A stretch of 64,000 nucleotides of DNA from Hyphomicrobiaceae bacterium (GTDB lineage Bacteria; Pseudomonadota; Alphaproteobacteria; Rhizobiales; Aestuariivirgaceae): contig OMIC01000026.1 of the NCBI GenBank assembly GCA_900298995.1, positions 1 to 64,000 on the forward strand, written 5' to 3'. The first letter of the stretch is position 1; each line of letters begins with the position of its first letter. The notes beneath the pieces were generated by a model. The model searched no databases. It was not told where the DNA came from and saw nothing but the letters and a program-made list of their open reading frames with translations. A program made the translations under genes and the position numbers. Below are positions 1 through 17,215 of this stretch, piece by piece.

Positions 1-237
1 CCAGATGCCCTCGCGATCTCGATGTCGAAACCCCCTGGTGAACATATCACGGGCAAGATTTTTGTGACTGAACTGCTGGGTGGCGACATGATCGTTGACG
101 TTGATCTTGATGACTGCCGCATCAGGGTCAAGACATCGACGGAGTTCGATGGCGTAGAGGGCCAGACGTGCTACATGACGATCAACACGGCAAAGTGGCA
201 CGCATTTTCGAAGGAAAATGGCAAGGCGTTGTTCTAG
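1..237 (+). CDS. ABC transporter ATP-binding protein, C-terminal TOBE-like end (5' truncated by window)
   Basis: Frame is open from base 1 (PDALAISMSKPPGEHITGKIFVTELLGGDMIVDVDL...WHAFSKENGKALF*). Resembles the C-terminal OB/TOBE domain of MalK/UgpC-type ATPases (GxRPdal...; lhlFdkeTGkal). Confidence 0.6.
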   Translation, partial: PDALAISMSKPPGEHITGKIFVTELLGGDMIVDVDLDDCRIRVKTSTEFDGVEGQTCYMTINTAKWHAFSKENGKALF

Positions 238-248
238 AGGGGTGTCTG

Positions 249-584
249 ATGTCTGAAGCAAAGGAAAAACTGGATGGTGTGAACAGCCGTCTCATGGGAT
301 TGTTCAAAGCTGACAAGCAGACGATGATGGCCTTCAACGGCCTCGCAACGGCGGCGACGCGGGCAGGTAAGATATCACCCGCGATCAAGGAGTTGACCGC
401 TGTAGCCATTGCTGCGGCCAAGGGTTGTGAGGATTGCATCGTTTACCACGCGGCAGCCGCGAAGAAACATGGAGCCAGCCGTGAGGAACTTGCTGAAATG
501 CTCGCGGTGACTGTCGAAATGGCCGGCGGTCCAGGTGCGGTGTATGCCGCTAAGGCGCTTGAAATATTTGATCAGCTTACGTGA
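249..584 (+). CDS. Carboxymuconolactone decarboxylase / AhpD-like family protein
   Basis: MSEAKEKLDG...LTAVAIAAAKGCEDCIVYHAAAAKKHGAS; CxxC plus H typical of the AhpD fold. ATG at 249 preferred over the ORF-track start. Confidence 0.75.
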   Translation: MSEAKEKLDGVNSRLMGLFKADKQTMMAFNGLATAATRAGKISPAIKELTAVAIAAAKGCEDCIVYHAAAAKKHGASREELAEMLAVTVEMAGGPGAVYAAKALEIFDQLT

Positions 585-992
585 TCAGCTCGCCCAGAGG
601 TGGATTGAGAGTGAAACGGTTGCCGTTGAGACGAAAGCTGTCAGCGCCGTTCCCCACGCGAGGTCGATCAAGGCTATGCGCGTGGTAAATCCCTTCATGA
701 CCGCGAGGTTTGTCAGATCGTAGGTGCCGTATGCAACAAGTCCCAGAAGTGCACCGTATGTGAGGGCCTGGACGACGGATTGAGACTTTGAAGCTGGCCA
801 TATGACCATGATCATGAGAACAGACACGTAAAGCAGATAGAAGGCTGCCGCCGCGGAGAAATTTGGTGGCTGGCGCAGTAACACGCCGATTTCACTGACG
901 TATATGCTTCTCCCAAGCCACAGCAGCCACACCATGTCGATCAACAGAAAGAGAACTGCCGATATGACCCACAAGCCCGCCCAGTGCAGCAT
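585..992 (-). CDS. DUF2177 family membrane protein
   Basis: 135 aa multi-TM; LLIDMVWLLWLG...YGTYDLTNLAVMKGF...DLAWG pattern. Confidence 0.65.
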   Translation of the reverse strand: MLHWAGLWVISAVLFLLIDMVWLLWLGRSIYVSEIGVLLRQPPNFSAAAAFYLLYVSVLMIMVIWPASKSQSVVQALTYGALLGLVAYGTYDLTNLAVMKGFTTRIALIDLAWGTALTAFVSTATVSLSIHLWAS

Positions 993-1059
993 TTGTCAAA
1001 TCTCCGACTGATCTTGGTACGTCACAGTTCGGCAGGGGATCACCAGCCAGTCCAGATGC

Positions 1060-2271
1060 TCAGGCGACGGCCCTGGCGAGTGCACACTGTGACCACAGTT
1101 CGGACAGCGCATTCACGAGATGATCCATATCGGCGTCGCTGTGAAGGGGGGTCGGCGTAATACGCAGCCGCTCTGTGCCCCGCGGCACGGTAGGATAGTT
1201 GATCGGCTGTATGTAGATACCATGGCGCTCGAGCAGAATATCACTGATCCACTTGCATTTCTTTGCGTCGCCCACGATCACTGGCACAATGTGGGTTGAA
1301 TTCGCCTTGTAAGGCACACCTGCCTGATCAAGTTTCCGGCGCAGTTTTGCCACCCGGTCCTTGTGGCGCAGTCGCTCCATCTCACTCACTTTCAGGTGGC
1401 GGATTGACGTGGCGGCACCTGCAGCAACGGCTGGCGGCAGGGCTGTCGTGAAAATGAAGCCGGATGCGAAGCTTCTCACGAAGTCACAGAGGGCGGCAGA
1501 GCCAGTGATGTACCCGCCAACTACGCCATAGGCCTTTCCGAGCGTACCCTCTATGACAGTGATCCTGCTCATGAGTCCTTCGCGCTCAGCGATGCCGCCG
1601 CCACGTGGGCCATACATGCCTACAGCATGTACCTCGTCGAGGTAGGTCATGGCATTGTAAGCTTCGGCAAGCTCTACGATCTCGCGGATCGGACCGACGT
1701 CACCATCCATGGAGTAAACAGATTCGAATGCTATCAGCTTTGGGCGGGAAGGGTCGGAAGCTTTCAGAAGGCGTTCAAGGTCAGCGACGTCATTGTGCTT
1801 GAAGATATGACGCTCGGCGCGGCTGTGACGAATGCCTTCAATCATTGATGCATGATTTCCCGCGTCCGAATACACGATACAATTTGGCATCGATGCCGCA
1901 AGCGTGCCAAGAGCTGCCCAGTTTGACACATAGCCGGATGTGAAAAGCAGAGCACTCTCCTTGCCATGGAGATCAGCTAGTTCCCGCTCCAATTCAACGT
2001 GATAGTGATTTGTGCCCGAGATGTTGCGCGTTCCGCCTGCGCCTGCACCACAACGATCCAGCGCGTCATGCATGGCAGCAAGTACCTTTGGATTTTGGCC
2101 CATTCCGAGATAGTCATTCGAGCACCAGACGGTGATTTCCTTCTGGACAGCACCATGATGGGTGGCACGTGGAAAAGAACCCTGCCTGCGTTCGAGGTCG
2201 GCAAACACGCGATAGCGGCCCTCGGTTCGAAGTGTCGCAAGCTCGGAGCTGAAGAAAGCCTCATAGTCCAT
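1060..2271 (-). CDS. hemA: 5-aminolevulinate synthase
   Basis: [15 protein letters not shown]...[13 protein letters not shown]...[15 protein letters not shown]...[17 protein letters not shown]...[14 protein letters not shown]. Start set at the conserved MDYEAFF. Confidence 0.95.
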   Translation of the reverse strand: MDYEAFFSSELATLRTEGRYRVFADLERRQGSFPRATHHGAVQKEITVWCSNDYLGMGQNPKVLAAMHDALDRCGAGAGGTRNISGTNHYHVELERELADLHGKESALLFTSGYVSNWAALGTLAASMPNCIVYSDAGNHASMIEGIRHSRAERHIFKHNDVADLERLLKASDPSRPKLIAFESVYSMDGDVGPIREIVELAEAYNAMTYLDEVHAVGMYGPRGGGIAEREGLMSRITVIEGTLGKAYGVVGGYITGSAALCDFVRSFASGFIFTTALPPAVAAGAATSIRHLKVSEMERLRHKDRVAKLRRKLDQAGVPYKANSTHIVPVIVGDAKKCKWISDILLERHGIYIQPINYPTVPRGTERLRITPTPLHSDADMDHLVNALSELWSQCALARAVA

Positions 2272-2306
2272 TGTGACCTCCACTTTGCTGTGGGTTGGAT
2301 GGCTGG

Positions 2307-3134
2307 TCATGGCGTCAGCCTGTTTGTGTATGCGGTATAATTGAAGTCGTCCGGGTCTGTGTTGCGCAATTTTGCCGCGCTCCGTCTGCGGGGCATGCTC
2401 CACTGCCACAATTTTTCGACAGGCAGCGGAAGCATCAGTAACCAGTGCTCGAAAACTGCAAGACATGCCAGTGCAGCAAGAAGGGAGTAGCCAGCCTTGA
2501 TGGATGGACCTTGCGCGGCAATTGCCTCGCTCAAGAGCAGGACTGCGCCTGCAGTTGCTGCAGTAATGGAAAAGGGAAAAAGCAGGTTCATCGGCTTATG
2601 AGTGAGGAAACTCTTCAGCACAGCCATGTGAGGGGGTACGAATTCCGCACTTACATTACGCACACCGAGAAAGACGTTCAGCCTAGCACTCAGATGCATT
2701 GCCCATAGGAGCAGGTAAGACCACAAGCCCCACTGATTCTCAGATTTCCAACACAGAGCCGCAATTGCCACCGCCCCCAACACGATTGCGATTTCATGCC
2801 AGAGGTTGACAGCGATGGCGTGTCCAAAATGGCGCCATCCTGAGCATGCAGCAGAGCAAGAATGCTTACGAGGTCCGGTAACATAACCCGTATAAAGGCT
2901 TATCTCCTGCCAGCCCCAGGCAATGAGGCCGGCGGTGAACGACGCGTAGACAGCAAAAACAGATCCGTCCGAGGCCGTGAACCATACCGTGAAGAGGGAT
3001 CCTCCCAGCAGTGCTGTTGCCCCAGCCATGCTCCAGCGGAAGGTTTGAACGGGTAGCTGATCAAGATAGAAGATCAGGCCCGTGGCAAACCACCACAGGA
3101 AAAGGGCATAGGCCATTGGCTGGATGAGGTCCAT
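2307..3134 (-). CDS. puhE: Photosynthetic complex assembly protein 2 (PuhE, DUF3623)
   Basis: Multi-TM; [16 protein letters not shown]...LWHEIAI...[20 protein letters not shown]; lies between acsF and hemA as in many PGCs. Confidence 0.85.
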   Translation of the reverse strand: MDLIQPMAYALFLWWFATGLIFYLDQLPVQTFRWSMAGATALLGGSLFTVWFTASDGSVFAVYASFTAGLIAWGWQEISLYTGYVTGPRKHSCSAACSGWRHFGHAIAVNLWHEIAIVLGAVAIAALCWKSENQWGLWSYLLLWAMHLSARLNVFLGVRNVSAEFVPPHMAVLKSFLTHKPMNLLFPFSITAATAGAVLLLSEAIAAQGPSIKAGYSLLAALACLAVFEHWLLMLPLPVEKLWQWSMPRRRSAAKLRNTDPDDFNYTAYTNRLTP

Positions 3135-3144
3135 CAACCTGCCA

Positions 3145-4212
3145 TTACCAGCTCGGCGCCAGCCGCACGTTGCCCGGCAGGGCATTGGCCTTGGCGGGTA
3201 TCATGTAGAGACGAAGAAATGTCAGCCCAGCAGCCACCGCTGTGCGTAGTTTGCCGATCTTTGCGGTCATGCCACCTTTTTTCTGCCAGACCGCAGCCCG
3301 GTCATTGATTTTGCGCAATCTCTCGAGGCCTGAGAAAAACGCGGGGTTTTCAATGTCGAGCTCCAGCGGGAATACCTGACGGGATATCTCAGAGGTAATC
3401 TTGAAGACCTTGTAGCCATACTCGGTGGGTTCGAGGCCAAGCGCCTCATGAAAATGTGGCCGCTGGTGATCGCGGACATACATGGTCGCAAAGACGGCGA
3501 GCAGGAAGAATTTAACCCACAGCTTGTTCACACCGCTTAGAAGTTCTGGGTGCGCACGCACGAGTAGTGCGAAGGCCTCGCCATGGCGAAACTCGTCGTT
3601 GCACCATTTCTCAAACCACTTGAAGATTGGGTGAATGCGCCGCTCAGGATGCGCCTGGAGATGGCGGAAGATCGTGATGTAGCGGGCGTACCCAATCTTC
3701 TCCGAGAGATATGTCGCATAGAAGATGAATTTCGGTTTGAAGAATGTGTATTTCTTGGTCTTGGTAAGAAAGCCAAGATCAACGCCGATCTTGAAGTCCT
3801 TGAGCGTATCGTTGATGAATCCGGCGTGACGCGACTCGTCGCGGCTCATCAGCCGGAACAACTCGCACATGTCGGGGTTCGAGCCCCGCTTGCGCATCTC
3901 GGCGTATAGAACGCAACCGGAAAACTCTGCTGTGAGTGAACTGACCAGAAAATCGACGAATTCACGTCGCAGCCCTTCAGGGAGACTTTCCAAGGTTACA
4001 TGATCCCACTCGGCATTCCGCTTGAAGTGGTTCTTGTTAGGGTCGCTCTGCATCTCGGCGATGAGGGCGTCCCATTCCTTGCGCACGGGTGTCACATCAA
4101 GCTTGTCGAGCGCCTTGTAGTCGGTGGTGTAGAACCGCGGGCTGAGGACGGTTGACTCCTGTGCCTTTGCAAGGGTGTCTGCGGGCCGAATTCCGATGGT
4201 TTCGATTGTCAT
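3145..4212 (-). CDS. acsF: Aerobic Mg-protoporphyrin IX monomethyl ester (oxidative) cyclase
   Basis: [18 protein letters not shown]...ECx di-iron signature region ([25 protein letters not shown]). Confidence 0.95.
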   Translation of the reverse strand: MTIETIGIRPADTLAKAQESTVLSPRFYTTDYKALDKLDVTPVRKEWDALIAEMQSDPNKNHFKRNAEWDHVTLESLPEGLRREFVDFLVSSLTAEFSGCVLYAEMRKRGSNPDMCELFRLMSRDESRHAGFINDTLKDFKIGVDLGFLTKTKKYTFFKPKFIFYATYLSEKIGYARYITIFRHLQAHPERRIHPIFKWFEKWCNDEFRHGEAFALLVRAHPELLSGVNKLWVKFFLLAVFATMYVRDHQRPHFHEALGLEPTEYGYKVFKITSEISRQVFPLELDIENPAFFSGLERLRKINDRAAVWQKKGGMTAKIGKLRTAVAAGLTFLRLYMIPAKANALPGNVRLAPSW

Positions 4213-4511
4213 AGTTCTTCCCCAGAGAAGCTGAATTCGAGGAGTTCCATGAACTCCAGGTCACCCGTCAGTTTTACCCATTTTCGCTCAAGCCAGTTTG
4301 CGCGTGTAATGGTAGCCGTTCGCCGTTCAGTGGCGGTTTCACCGTAGGGAACGATGATGGGCTTGCCATGGACGAGCACTTGGTCTCCGGGTTCGACGCT
4401 CACTCCGTCGTCCAGTTCAACATGGGCGGCGAGGCTCTCGAAAGTATTTACAACCCGTACAGTGCACATTACCTGCTCGACGGTTGCGGGGGCAAAGGGA
4501 TTGAGCATCAA
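4209..4511 (-). CDS. Conserved small protein between puhC and acsF (PuhD-position ORF)
   Basis: 100 aa, coupled to acsF (overlap 4209-4212) and puhC (overlap 4508-4511). Confidence 0.6.
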   Translation of the reverse strand: MMLNPFAPATVEQVMCTVRVVNTFESLAAHVELDDGVSVEPGDQVLVHGKPIIVPYGETATERRTATITRANWLERKWVKLTGDLEFMELLEFSFSGEEL

Positions 4512-4963
4512 CTGTTATCTCCTTTTCCTGGAAGGAAGGTGTTGAAGACCCGGGCGTTGTCCTGGCCGTAGGCATTGAGATCGAGGGTGACCCCCGTCGC
4601 TGTATCCGTCAGAAGCAGTTGACCGTTTTCGAGTTGATCAAGCCGGTAGGCGGCTGCAACATCGCTTGATCCGGTCTTCCGCAGTCTGTTGAGGCCGCGG
4701 ATGACACCTGGAATGAAGCCCTCCCGGCCAGTTGCAGCTATTACTTGACTGGTTTCGGCATCAATCACAGTGATGGTACCCGAGTTGTCCGCTGAAAAAC
4801 GAATAAGCCTGGTGTTCAGGATATCTGATCCTGCGGTGGCCTGTTGGGGTTTGAACCCCGCAAGTCTTGCACCAGCGACCCCAATAAGAGTGGAGACCAC
4901 CATTGCGGCAGCAATGATCGTCGGAAGCTTGGAGCGAAGGGTATGGCCAGAGGCTTGAATCAT
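4508..4963 (-). CDS. puhC: Photosynthetic complex assembly protein PuhC
   Basis: Single N-terminal TM, then LIRFSADNSGTITVIDAETSQVI...GVIRGLNRLRK; order puhA-B-C. Confidence 0.85.
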   Translation of the reverse strand: MIQASGHTLRSKLPTIIAAAMVVSTLIGVAGARLAGFKPQQATAGSDILNTRLIRFSADNSGTITVIDAETSQVIAATGREGFIPGVIRGLNRLRKTGSSDVAAAYRLDQLENGQLLLTDTATGVTLDLNAYGQDNARVFNTFLPGKGDNS

Positions 4964-4964
4964 G

Positions 4965-5621
4965 TCAGGCGGCCGCAGGCCGGGGGTTGTTGAGAACACG
5001 TGGCGTCTCGATAGCCTCCTGCAGCGTGTGTGTTGGCTGACCAGCGAGGGAGGCCGCCAGCTGTGCTGCGACGTTGTCTGCATTCGGTATAGTCCGTAGA
5101 CATGGTTGCGGATGGCGGAAATGGAAGGGCCGGGCATGGGGCCACAACAGGAGGTAGGCTAATCTTTCCTGGGGGGTTACCCTCAAGGGGATATCCCCTG
5201 AGCCATTTCCAATGAGCCGAAGAGATGCGCCGTCGATCTGGCGGAAGGGCAGGTTGATTGTCACTGGAAGAGCCATTCCTATTCGCATCACCACTCGTCT
5301 GGTAGTGATTGTGTAAACGGTCGTGCGGGCACTCAGCCATGCGAGTCCGGCAAGCAAGGTTGCTGCAATGAGACCCATCGGGATAAGCCAGCCAAAGGGT
5401 CGCAGCGCCAGAGTGATGCTGTCTCCTTCCGAGAGCCGGACGGCGGCAGTCATGGCTGCAAGTCCCCCGAAGTACCAGATCACCTTGCGGGCGTGAAATG
5501 CGTGGACGGCAAGATCCTGCCATCTCGGCGCCCCCTGCCACAGCATACGCTCGCCTTGCGGAAGCATTTGCGGGAGACCGCGTACCGGCTCGAAGTCAAA
5601 GTCGTTGTGGTCGTGGCTCAT
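4965..5621 (-). CDS. puhB: Photosynthetic complex assembly protein PuhB (PH domain)
   Basis: MLPQGERMLWQGAPRW...FHARKV...YTITTRRVVMRIGMALPVTINLPF; directly downstream of puhA. Confidence 0.88.
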   Translation of the reverse strand: MSHDHNDFDFEPVRGLPQMLPQGERMLWQGAPRWQDLAVHAFHARKVIWYFGGLAAMTAAVRLSEGDSITLALRPFGWLIPMGLIAATLLAGLAWLSARTTVYTITTRRVVMRIGMALPVTINLPFRQIDGASLRLIGNGSGDIPLRVTPQERLAYLLLWPHARPFHFRHPQPCLRTIPNADNVAAQLAASLAGQPTHTLQEAIETPRVLNNPRPAAA

Positions 5622-6397
5622 ACCAGCGGCTCAGCCCTTTCGGGGAGCGCATAAAGATGGCCACCCGCATAGAATGCGCAAATCTTGTCTTCTTCGAGAC
5701 GTGTCACCACATCGGGGTTACGAATCCCCGGAACCTTCATGAATTGTTTTGAGGTAATGGATTTGACCCCAACTTCACGCCGGGAACCTGAGATCCGCGC
5801 CAGCGTTGTTGGCAGCAGCACATTTCTGCGATTGCCGGCCTTGTCGCTGACTTCAACTTCAAGATAGCGCATGATGTACTCTGCGACATCCACCCATACA
5901 TCTGTTACTTTTCCGCCAATCTTGCCATCAGCACCGATTACGTGCATGCCGCGGGGGTCGGGATCGCGCTCCTCGATATGCCAACCCTCCGTCTTGCGAA
6001 GCGGCACGAGCTTGGGTGTTCCGTGGAATGTTGCGTCTGGAATGTCGAGGCGCTCGGCATAAGCCGCGGGTCCGACGCCATCCACCATTGGGTCACCATC
6101 AGGTTCGAGAGGTGCTCCCGGCCAGGGGCCAATCGGCGTCGCCTTGACAGGCCGGGCATCATAGGGCTCGGCCCGGGGTGCTTGAACCGTGGAACCGTCA
6201 GCCAGCAGGTAGGTCTTCGGGGCGGGGACGGCAGGCCATCCTTGAACGGTGATGTGAGCTGAGCGCTCCGATTCGAGAGGATATCCCTCGCGTTTGTCCT
6301 CGCGGTGAAGATAAATGATGATGAGTGCGAGGAAACCCCAGAACAGATACAGCACCACCTGGGCGACATCGACATATTGGGTGAAGGCTGCGGACAT
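5618..6397 (-). CDS. puhA: Photosynthetic reaction center H subunit
   Basis: MSAAFTQYVDVAQVVLYLFWGFLALIIIYLHREDKREGYPLE...; internal start chosen to match the RC-H N-terminus. Confidence 0.95.
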   Translation of the reverse strand: MSAAFTQYVDVAQVVLYLFWGFLALIIIYLHREDKREGYPLESERSAHITVQGWPAVPAPKTYLLADGSTVQAPRAEPYDARPVKATPIGPWPGAPLEPDGDPMVDGVGPAAYAERLDIPDATFHGTPKLVPLRKTEGWHIEERDPDPRGMHVIGADGKIGGKVTDVWVDVAEYIMRYLEVEVSDKAGNRRNVLLPTTLARISGSRREVGVKSITSKQFMKVPGIRNPDVVTRLEEDKICAFYAGGHLYALPERAEPLV

Positions 6398-6413
6398 GAT
6401 GGCTCTCCTTGGT

Positions 6414-7853
6414 TCAGCCCGGGTATTGTGCCAGGCCAAAACCCGGCAGACGGTTTTTCTGACGATTGCCACCCCGGACCATTGGTCCGATTACGGCGAG
6501 GGTAGCGAACAAAAGTACGATTTCGATTTGATAGACGACGACATAACCACCTGATGGGCCGCTGAAAGCAGCGCCAAGATCGCCGTGCACGGCTAATCCT
6601 GAAATGCCATCCCGCAACATGCCTGAGACACCAACTGCCATTCCTGCCGCTGTTGCCTGAACACCGCCCCAGGCACCCAGAGCAAAACCGCTAACCGCAC
6701 CTGACCCACTTGATGCCAGATCCATGGCGGCCGTGAGCATGCCGACGGAAAACAATCCACTGCCGAGCCCGATGAAGAAACTGCTCGTCTGGAAAACCGC
6801 GGAAAGGTTGAGGAGTGGCGAAAATATAACACCTGCGAAAGCCGCGATGCCAACCAGCAATCCCAACGAAGCAAGTCTGTAGGGGTCTCCTCCACGGCCC
6901 AGTTTTCGTGCGGAGAGCGCAAAGCCGGTGAGTGTGCCGGCTGCGAGAGTCGCAGTGAGCCACGTTGTCTGTCCAACGCTCATCCCGAAAACCTGGCCGC
7001 CAAATGGTTCAAGCAGTATGTCCTGCATGCTAAAGCCAGCCGTCCCAAGGCCGACTGCGACCAGGAGTCGCTTGGCGCGGCCGGCTCTACTGAATGTCTG
7101 CCAGGCTTCTGCAAAGGACGTGTGAGGCAGGGAACGAGAGGTAAGCTTGGGATTTCTGGCCTCTTGTTTCCACATCGCTATGCTGTTCAGGACGACGGTG
7201 ATGACAGCGACGGCCTGGATGATCTGGATCAGTTCGACAGCGGTAAAGTCGCTCAGGAGGCTGCCGAACACCAGTGCGCTGGCAACCATCCCAAGAAGCA
7301 GCATCACATAGAGAAGTGCAACGACCCTTGGCCGCGTGTCATCGCTCGCAAGATCGCTTGCGAGGGCCAGTCCTGCCGTCTGGGTTGTGTTAATGCCCGC
7401 TCCAATCAGTAAGAAAGCCAGTCCTGCACCGATTTCACCCCAGATTGCCGAGCCATGGCCCTGTCCTGTCAGGACAAGCAGCGCAAAAGGCAGAATGGCA
7501 AAGCCGCCAAACTGCATGAGGGTACCGAACCAGATGTAGGGCACTCGCCTCCAGCCAAGAACCGAACGGTGGGTATCAGACTTGAGCCCAATCAGCGCCC
7601 TGAATGGTGCAAAAATGATTGGGAGCGACACCATGAGGCCAACCAGCCAGGCGGGAACCCCCAGTTCAACGATCATCACACGGTTCAGCGTGCCGGTGAG
7701 CAGAACCATGGCCATGCCGACGGAAATCTGGAACAGGGACAGCCGCAGCAGTCGGCCGAGCGGAAGCTCGGTCGTGGCAGCATCCGCGAAGGGCAGGAAA
7801 CGTGGCCCAAGCGACTGCCAGATACTCGAAATGCTGGGTGTCTTCCTGCTCAT
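6414..7853 (-). CDS. lhaA: LhaA, light-harvesting 1 assembly factor (PucC/BCD family MFS)
   Basis: LPLGRLLRLSLFQISVGMAMVLLTGTLNRVMIVELGVPAWLV...FAPFRALIGLKSDTHRSVLGWRRVPYIW; between bchM and puhA. Confidence 0.9.
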   Translation of the reverse strand: MSRKTPSISSIWQSLGPRFLPFADAATTELPLGRLLRLSLFQISVGMAMVLLTGTLNRVMIVELGVPAWLVGLMVSLPIIFAPFRALIGLKSDTHRSVLGWRRVPYIWFGTLMQFGGFAILPFALLVLTGQGHGSAIWGEIGAGLAFLLIGAGINTTQTAGLALASDLASDDTRPRVVALLYVMLLLGMVASALVFGSLLSDFTAVELIQIIQAVAVITVVLNSIAMWKQEARNPKLTSRSLPHTSFAEAWQTFSRAGRAKRLLVAVGLGTAGFSMQDILLEPFGGQVFGMSVGQTTWLTATLAAGTLTGFALSARKLGRGGDPYRLASLGLLVGIAAFAGVIFSPLLNLSAVFQTSSFFIGLGSGLFSVGMLTAAMDLASSGSGAVSGFALGAWGGVQATAAGMAVGVSGMLRDGISGLAVHGDLGAAFSGPSGGYVVVYQIEIVLLFATLAVIGPMVRGGNRQKNRLPGFGLAQYPG

Positions 7854-8547
7854 TCCTGGGTCAGCTCCTGAGCCTGAGAGATATAGAACCCCGTCGCAAT
7901 GCGGGTGCTGCGGCCAGTTTTCCATCCCGCCAGAGCTTGGCTCCGTACCACAGCCTGATGGAGTGACGCAGGTGCATGTGGAACAATGCGCGGAGACCGG
8001 TCGCTGCGCGGAAAGAGTTTGCCCACCATGTGCATGAGTGCCAGTGCAGGTGTACGTGGCGCATAGGTGAAATGCACGCCCCTGGTGCTCATGCCCGCAA
8101 GCTGCCCGATCATCTTCATCATGTCGGGCAGGCTGTAGTGGATGAGCGAATCCATCGCCACTACGTGATCGAAGGTACCAAGCCGCTGATCCATCATGTC
8201 ACCGGCGATGAAGCGTACACGGCCCTCGCCGATCTGATCCGGAAGCCTCTCACGCGCAATGCTGATGAGGGTCGGTGATATGTCGACTGCGGTGACGTCT
8301 GCTCCGCGACGTGCCGCTTCGACCGCAAGAGCGCCTGTCCCGCAGCCAGCATCCAGCAGGCGGAATCCGCGGAGGTCGGCAGGAAGAAAGCCAAGCAGTG
8401 TCGCTCGCATGCGTTCGCGCCCCGCCCGCACCGTCGCGCGGATACCGCTGACGGGTGCGTCCGAGGTCAACTTTGACCAGGCAGCCGCTGCCGTCCTGTC
8501 GAAGTAGGTCTCGATTTCGCTCCGCCGCTCGAGGTAACTGTCGCTCA

Positions 8548-8548
<1 letters not shown>
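7850..8548 (-). CDS. bchM: Magnesium protoporphyrin IX O-methyltransferase
   Basis: Class I SAM-MTase (LLDAGCGTGALAVEAARRGADVTAVDIS); bchL-bchM-lhaA order. Confidence 0.92.
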
Positions 8549-13035
<4,487 letters not shown>

Positions 13036-13061
<26 letters not shown>

Positions 13062-14556
13062 CGTACAGCGTCTCAACAGTGATCAGGCTCAACCCGCGTT
13101 CAGCGGCGAAGCGTTCTGTGTTCCGGCGCGCCTTTCCGCGCACGAAGAAGGGTACTTTCTGAAGTTCGCGTTCTGCGTCGGGCGTCCATCCTCCGGGGCC
13201 GCTCTCCTGGGCTCGCGAATGGGGTTTTGCCGCGCCATGACCGAGATGCGATGGTGCCGCCTTGTCGTTGAACTCGAAATCGTTGCGGAACATGTGGATC
13301 AGATGTTCCTCAAGCCCCATCATCAGCGGGTGTACCCAACTGTCGAAGATTACATTGGCGCCCTCAAATCCCATCTGTGGTGAATAGCGGGCCGGGAAGT
13401 CCTGAACATGGACCGGAGCGGAAATCACCGCGCAGGGTATTCCCAGCTTCTTGGCGATATGACGTTCCATCTGTGTGCCGAGAACCAGTTCTGGCTGCAA
13501 CTCGGCGACCTTGGCTTCGACCTCAAGGTAGTCGTCGGTGATAAGTGCTTCGATCCCCAATTCCTCGGCAAGTGCACGCAGTGGTCTGGCGAATTCGCGG
13601 CTGTAGCTGCCCAGTCCCACGACGTCGAAGCCGAGTTCCTCTTTGGCGATGCGCGCAGCGGCCATCGCATGCGTGGCATCGCCAAAAATGAACACGCGTT
13701 TGCCTGTGAGGTAGGTCGAATCGACGGAACGCGAGTACCAGGGCAACCGTGCAGTGCTGTCATCAAGAACGGGGGCGGCGTCGACGCCGGCCAGTCGCGC
13801 GACCTCACGGATGAATTCGCGGGTAGCTGTGACTCCAATGGGAACAACCGTCGTCATCGGCTGTTTGCAATTGCGTTCCAGCCAGCGTCCAGCGGTTTCA
13901 GCGGTCTCTGGATAGAGAACGACATTGAACGCTGCGTCGCCAAGTCGGCGAATGTCATCAGGCGTCGCGTTGAAGGGTGCAATGACATTCACGGTGATAC
14001 CCATGCGTTCAAGCAACCGGGTGATCTCCGCAAGATCATCGCGGTGTCGAAACCCAAGCGCGGTTGGGCCAAGAATGTTGCAGCTTCGGGGGTTGAACTC
14101 CGTCTCGGGCTTGCGCGGAGTGCAGAGAGTACGCACGATCTGATAGAAGGTTTCCGAGGCGCCCCAGTTTTCCTTTTTCTGATAGGAGGGCAGCTCGAGT
14201 GGAATGACCGGGATGGGCAGGGCAAGTGCCTTTGCGAGTCCTCCCGGATCATCCTGGATCAATTCTGCGGTACAGGAAGCGCCGACAATTATTGCCTGTG
14301 GCTGAAAGCGGGCATAGGCATCCGCGCAGGCTGTCTTGAACAGTTCTGCAGTATCGCCACCAAGATCACGAGCCTGGAAGGTTGTGTAGGTTACGGGCGG
14401 ACGGGCCGCACGGCGCTCGATCATCGTGAACAGAAGATCGGCATATGTATCGCCCTGCGGAGCATGGAGGACATAGTGAAGGCCCTTCATAGCTGTGGCG
14501 ATTCGCATCGCGCCGACATGTGGCGGGCCTTCATATGTCCAGAGTGTGAGTTGCAT
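13036..14556 (-). CDS. bchB: Light-independent protochlorophyllide reductase subunit B
   Basis: [49 protein letters not shown]. Confidence 0.97.
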
Positions 14557-14561
14557 GGTGT

Positions 14562-16412
<1,851 letters not shown>

Positions 16413-16432
16413 CTATCGTTCACCTGAGAAAG

Positions 16433-16450
16433 TGTCAATACTTGTTGACG
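16433..16450. promoter_or_regulatory. Putative PpsR/CrtJ-type box, near-match (TGT-N12-ACG)
   Basis: TGTCAATACTTGTTGACG between divergent bchF and aerR; TGTCAA/TTGAC(G) arms. Confidence 0.5.
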
Positions 16451-16470
16451 TCATGAAAAAAGGACATACA

Positions 16471-17175
16471 ATGCCTTTTAGATTGTATGCAGCCGGTAGT
16501 TTCGGGGAAATGGAAACGGGCTTGCGAAAAAATGGTCCGGCAGGGGACGAACAGCTGGCGGAAGCTGTTGCGGAAGCGCTCGTCCATGGCCGGGAGGTGG
16601 GTCAGTTGCTTGACGGGTTGACCGCCGAGGCCGCGATGATGGATGTCCTGGCTCCCGCGGCGCGGTTGCTCGGTGCGAGATGGTGTGACGATGAGATCGA
16701 TTTCGTAACAGTCACGATTGCCATGTCCCGGCTGCATCAGACTCTACGGAATCTGCGACTGCCGCTACGTCCGAACAGCATACCGCAAGGCCGCGCGCTG
16801 CTTCTGCCGGTGCCCGGCGAGCAACACAGTTTCGGGCTCCGGCTGGTTGAGGAACTGCTTCGGCGCGATGGCTGGGACGTATTCCTGACGCTTGCGACCA
16901 GCGAGTTCATTCTTCGTGAGCAAGTATCGACACAAAACTATGATATCGTGGGATTTTCGGTATCTGGAGAGCGTCTGATCCCGGCTCTGGCGCAAGCGAT
17001 CCGGATGGTCCGGACCGAGTCGCGCAACCGCAATGTCCGGATCATGACGGGCGGCGTTGTCTTCGCGTCCGGCGCCATCACCGCCGCGCAGATCGGGGCG
17101 GATGCAATCGTGAGCGATGCGCGCGCCGCCGTCGTTCTGGCCAATCGCTGGCTGTCTGTGCTGGAACCCGCATGA
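16471..17175 (+). CDS. aerR: AerR/PpaA-type cobalamin-binding antirepressor
   Basis: B12-binding fold; GEQHSFGLRLVEELLRRDGWDVFL (xHxxG); adjacent to ppsR and bchF. ATG 16471 preceded by AAAGGA; the ORF-track start at 16432 falls in the regulatory palindrome. Confidence 0.85.
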   Translation: MPFRLYAAGSFGEMETGLRKNGPAGDEQLAEAVAEALVHGREVGQLLDGLTAEAAMMDVLAPAARLLGARWCDDEIDFVTVTIAMSRLHQTLRNLRLPLRPNSIPQGRALLLPVPGEQHSFGLRLVEELLRRDGWDVFLTLATSEFILREQVSTQNYDIVGFSVSGERLIPALAQAIRMVRTESRNRNVRIMTGGVVFASGAITAAQIGADAIVSDARAAVVLANRWLSVLEPA

Positions 17176-17215
17176 TCGGTGCTTCCTGCATGCCGGCCGT
17201 CAGAAGGATGTCAAC

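Noticed and set aside
16432-17175. ORF-track start of aerR at 16432
   Set aside because: Would start inside the TGT-N12-ACG palindrome with no ribosome-binding site; ATG at 16471 has AAAGGA upstream.
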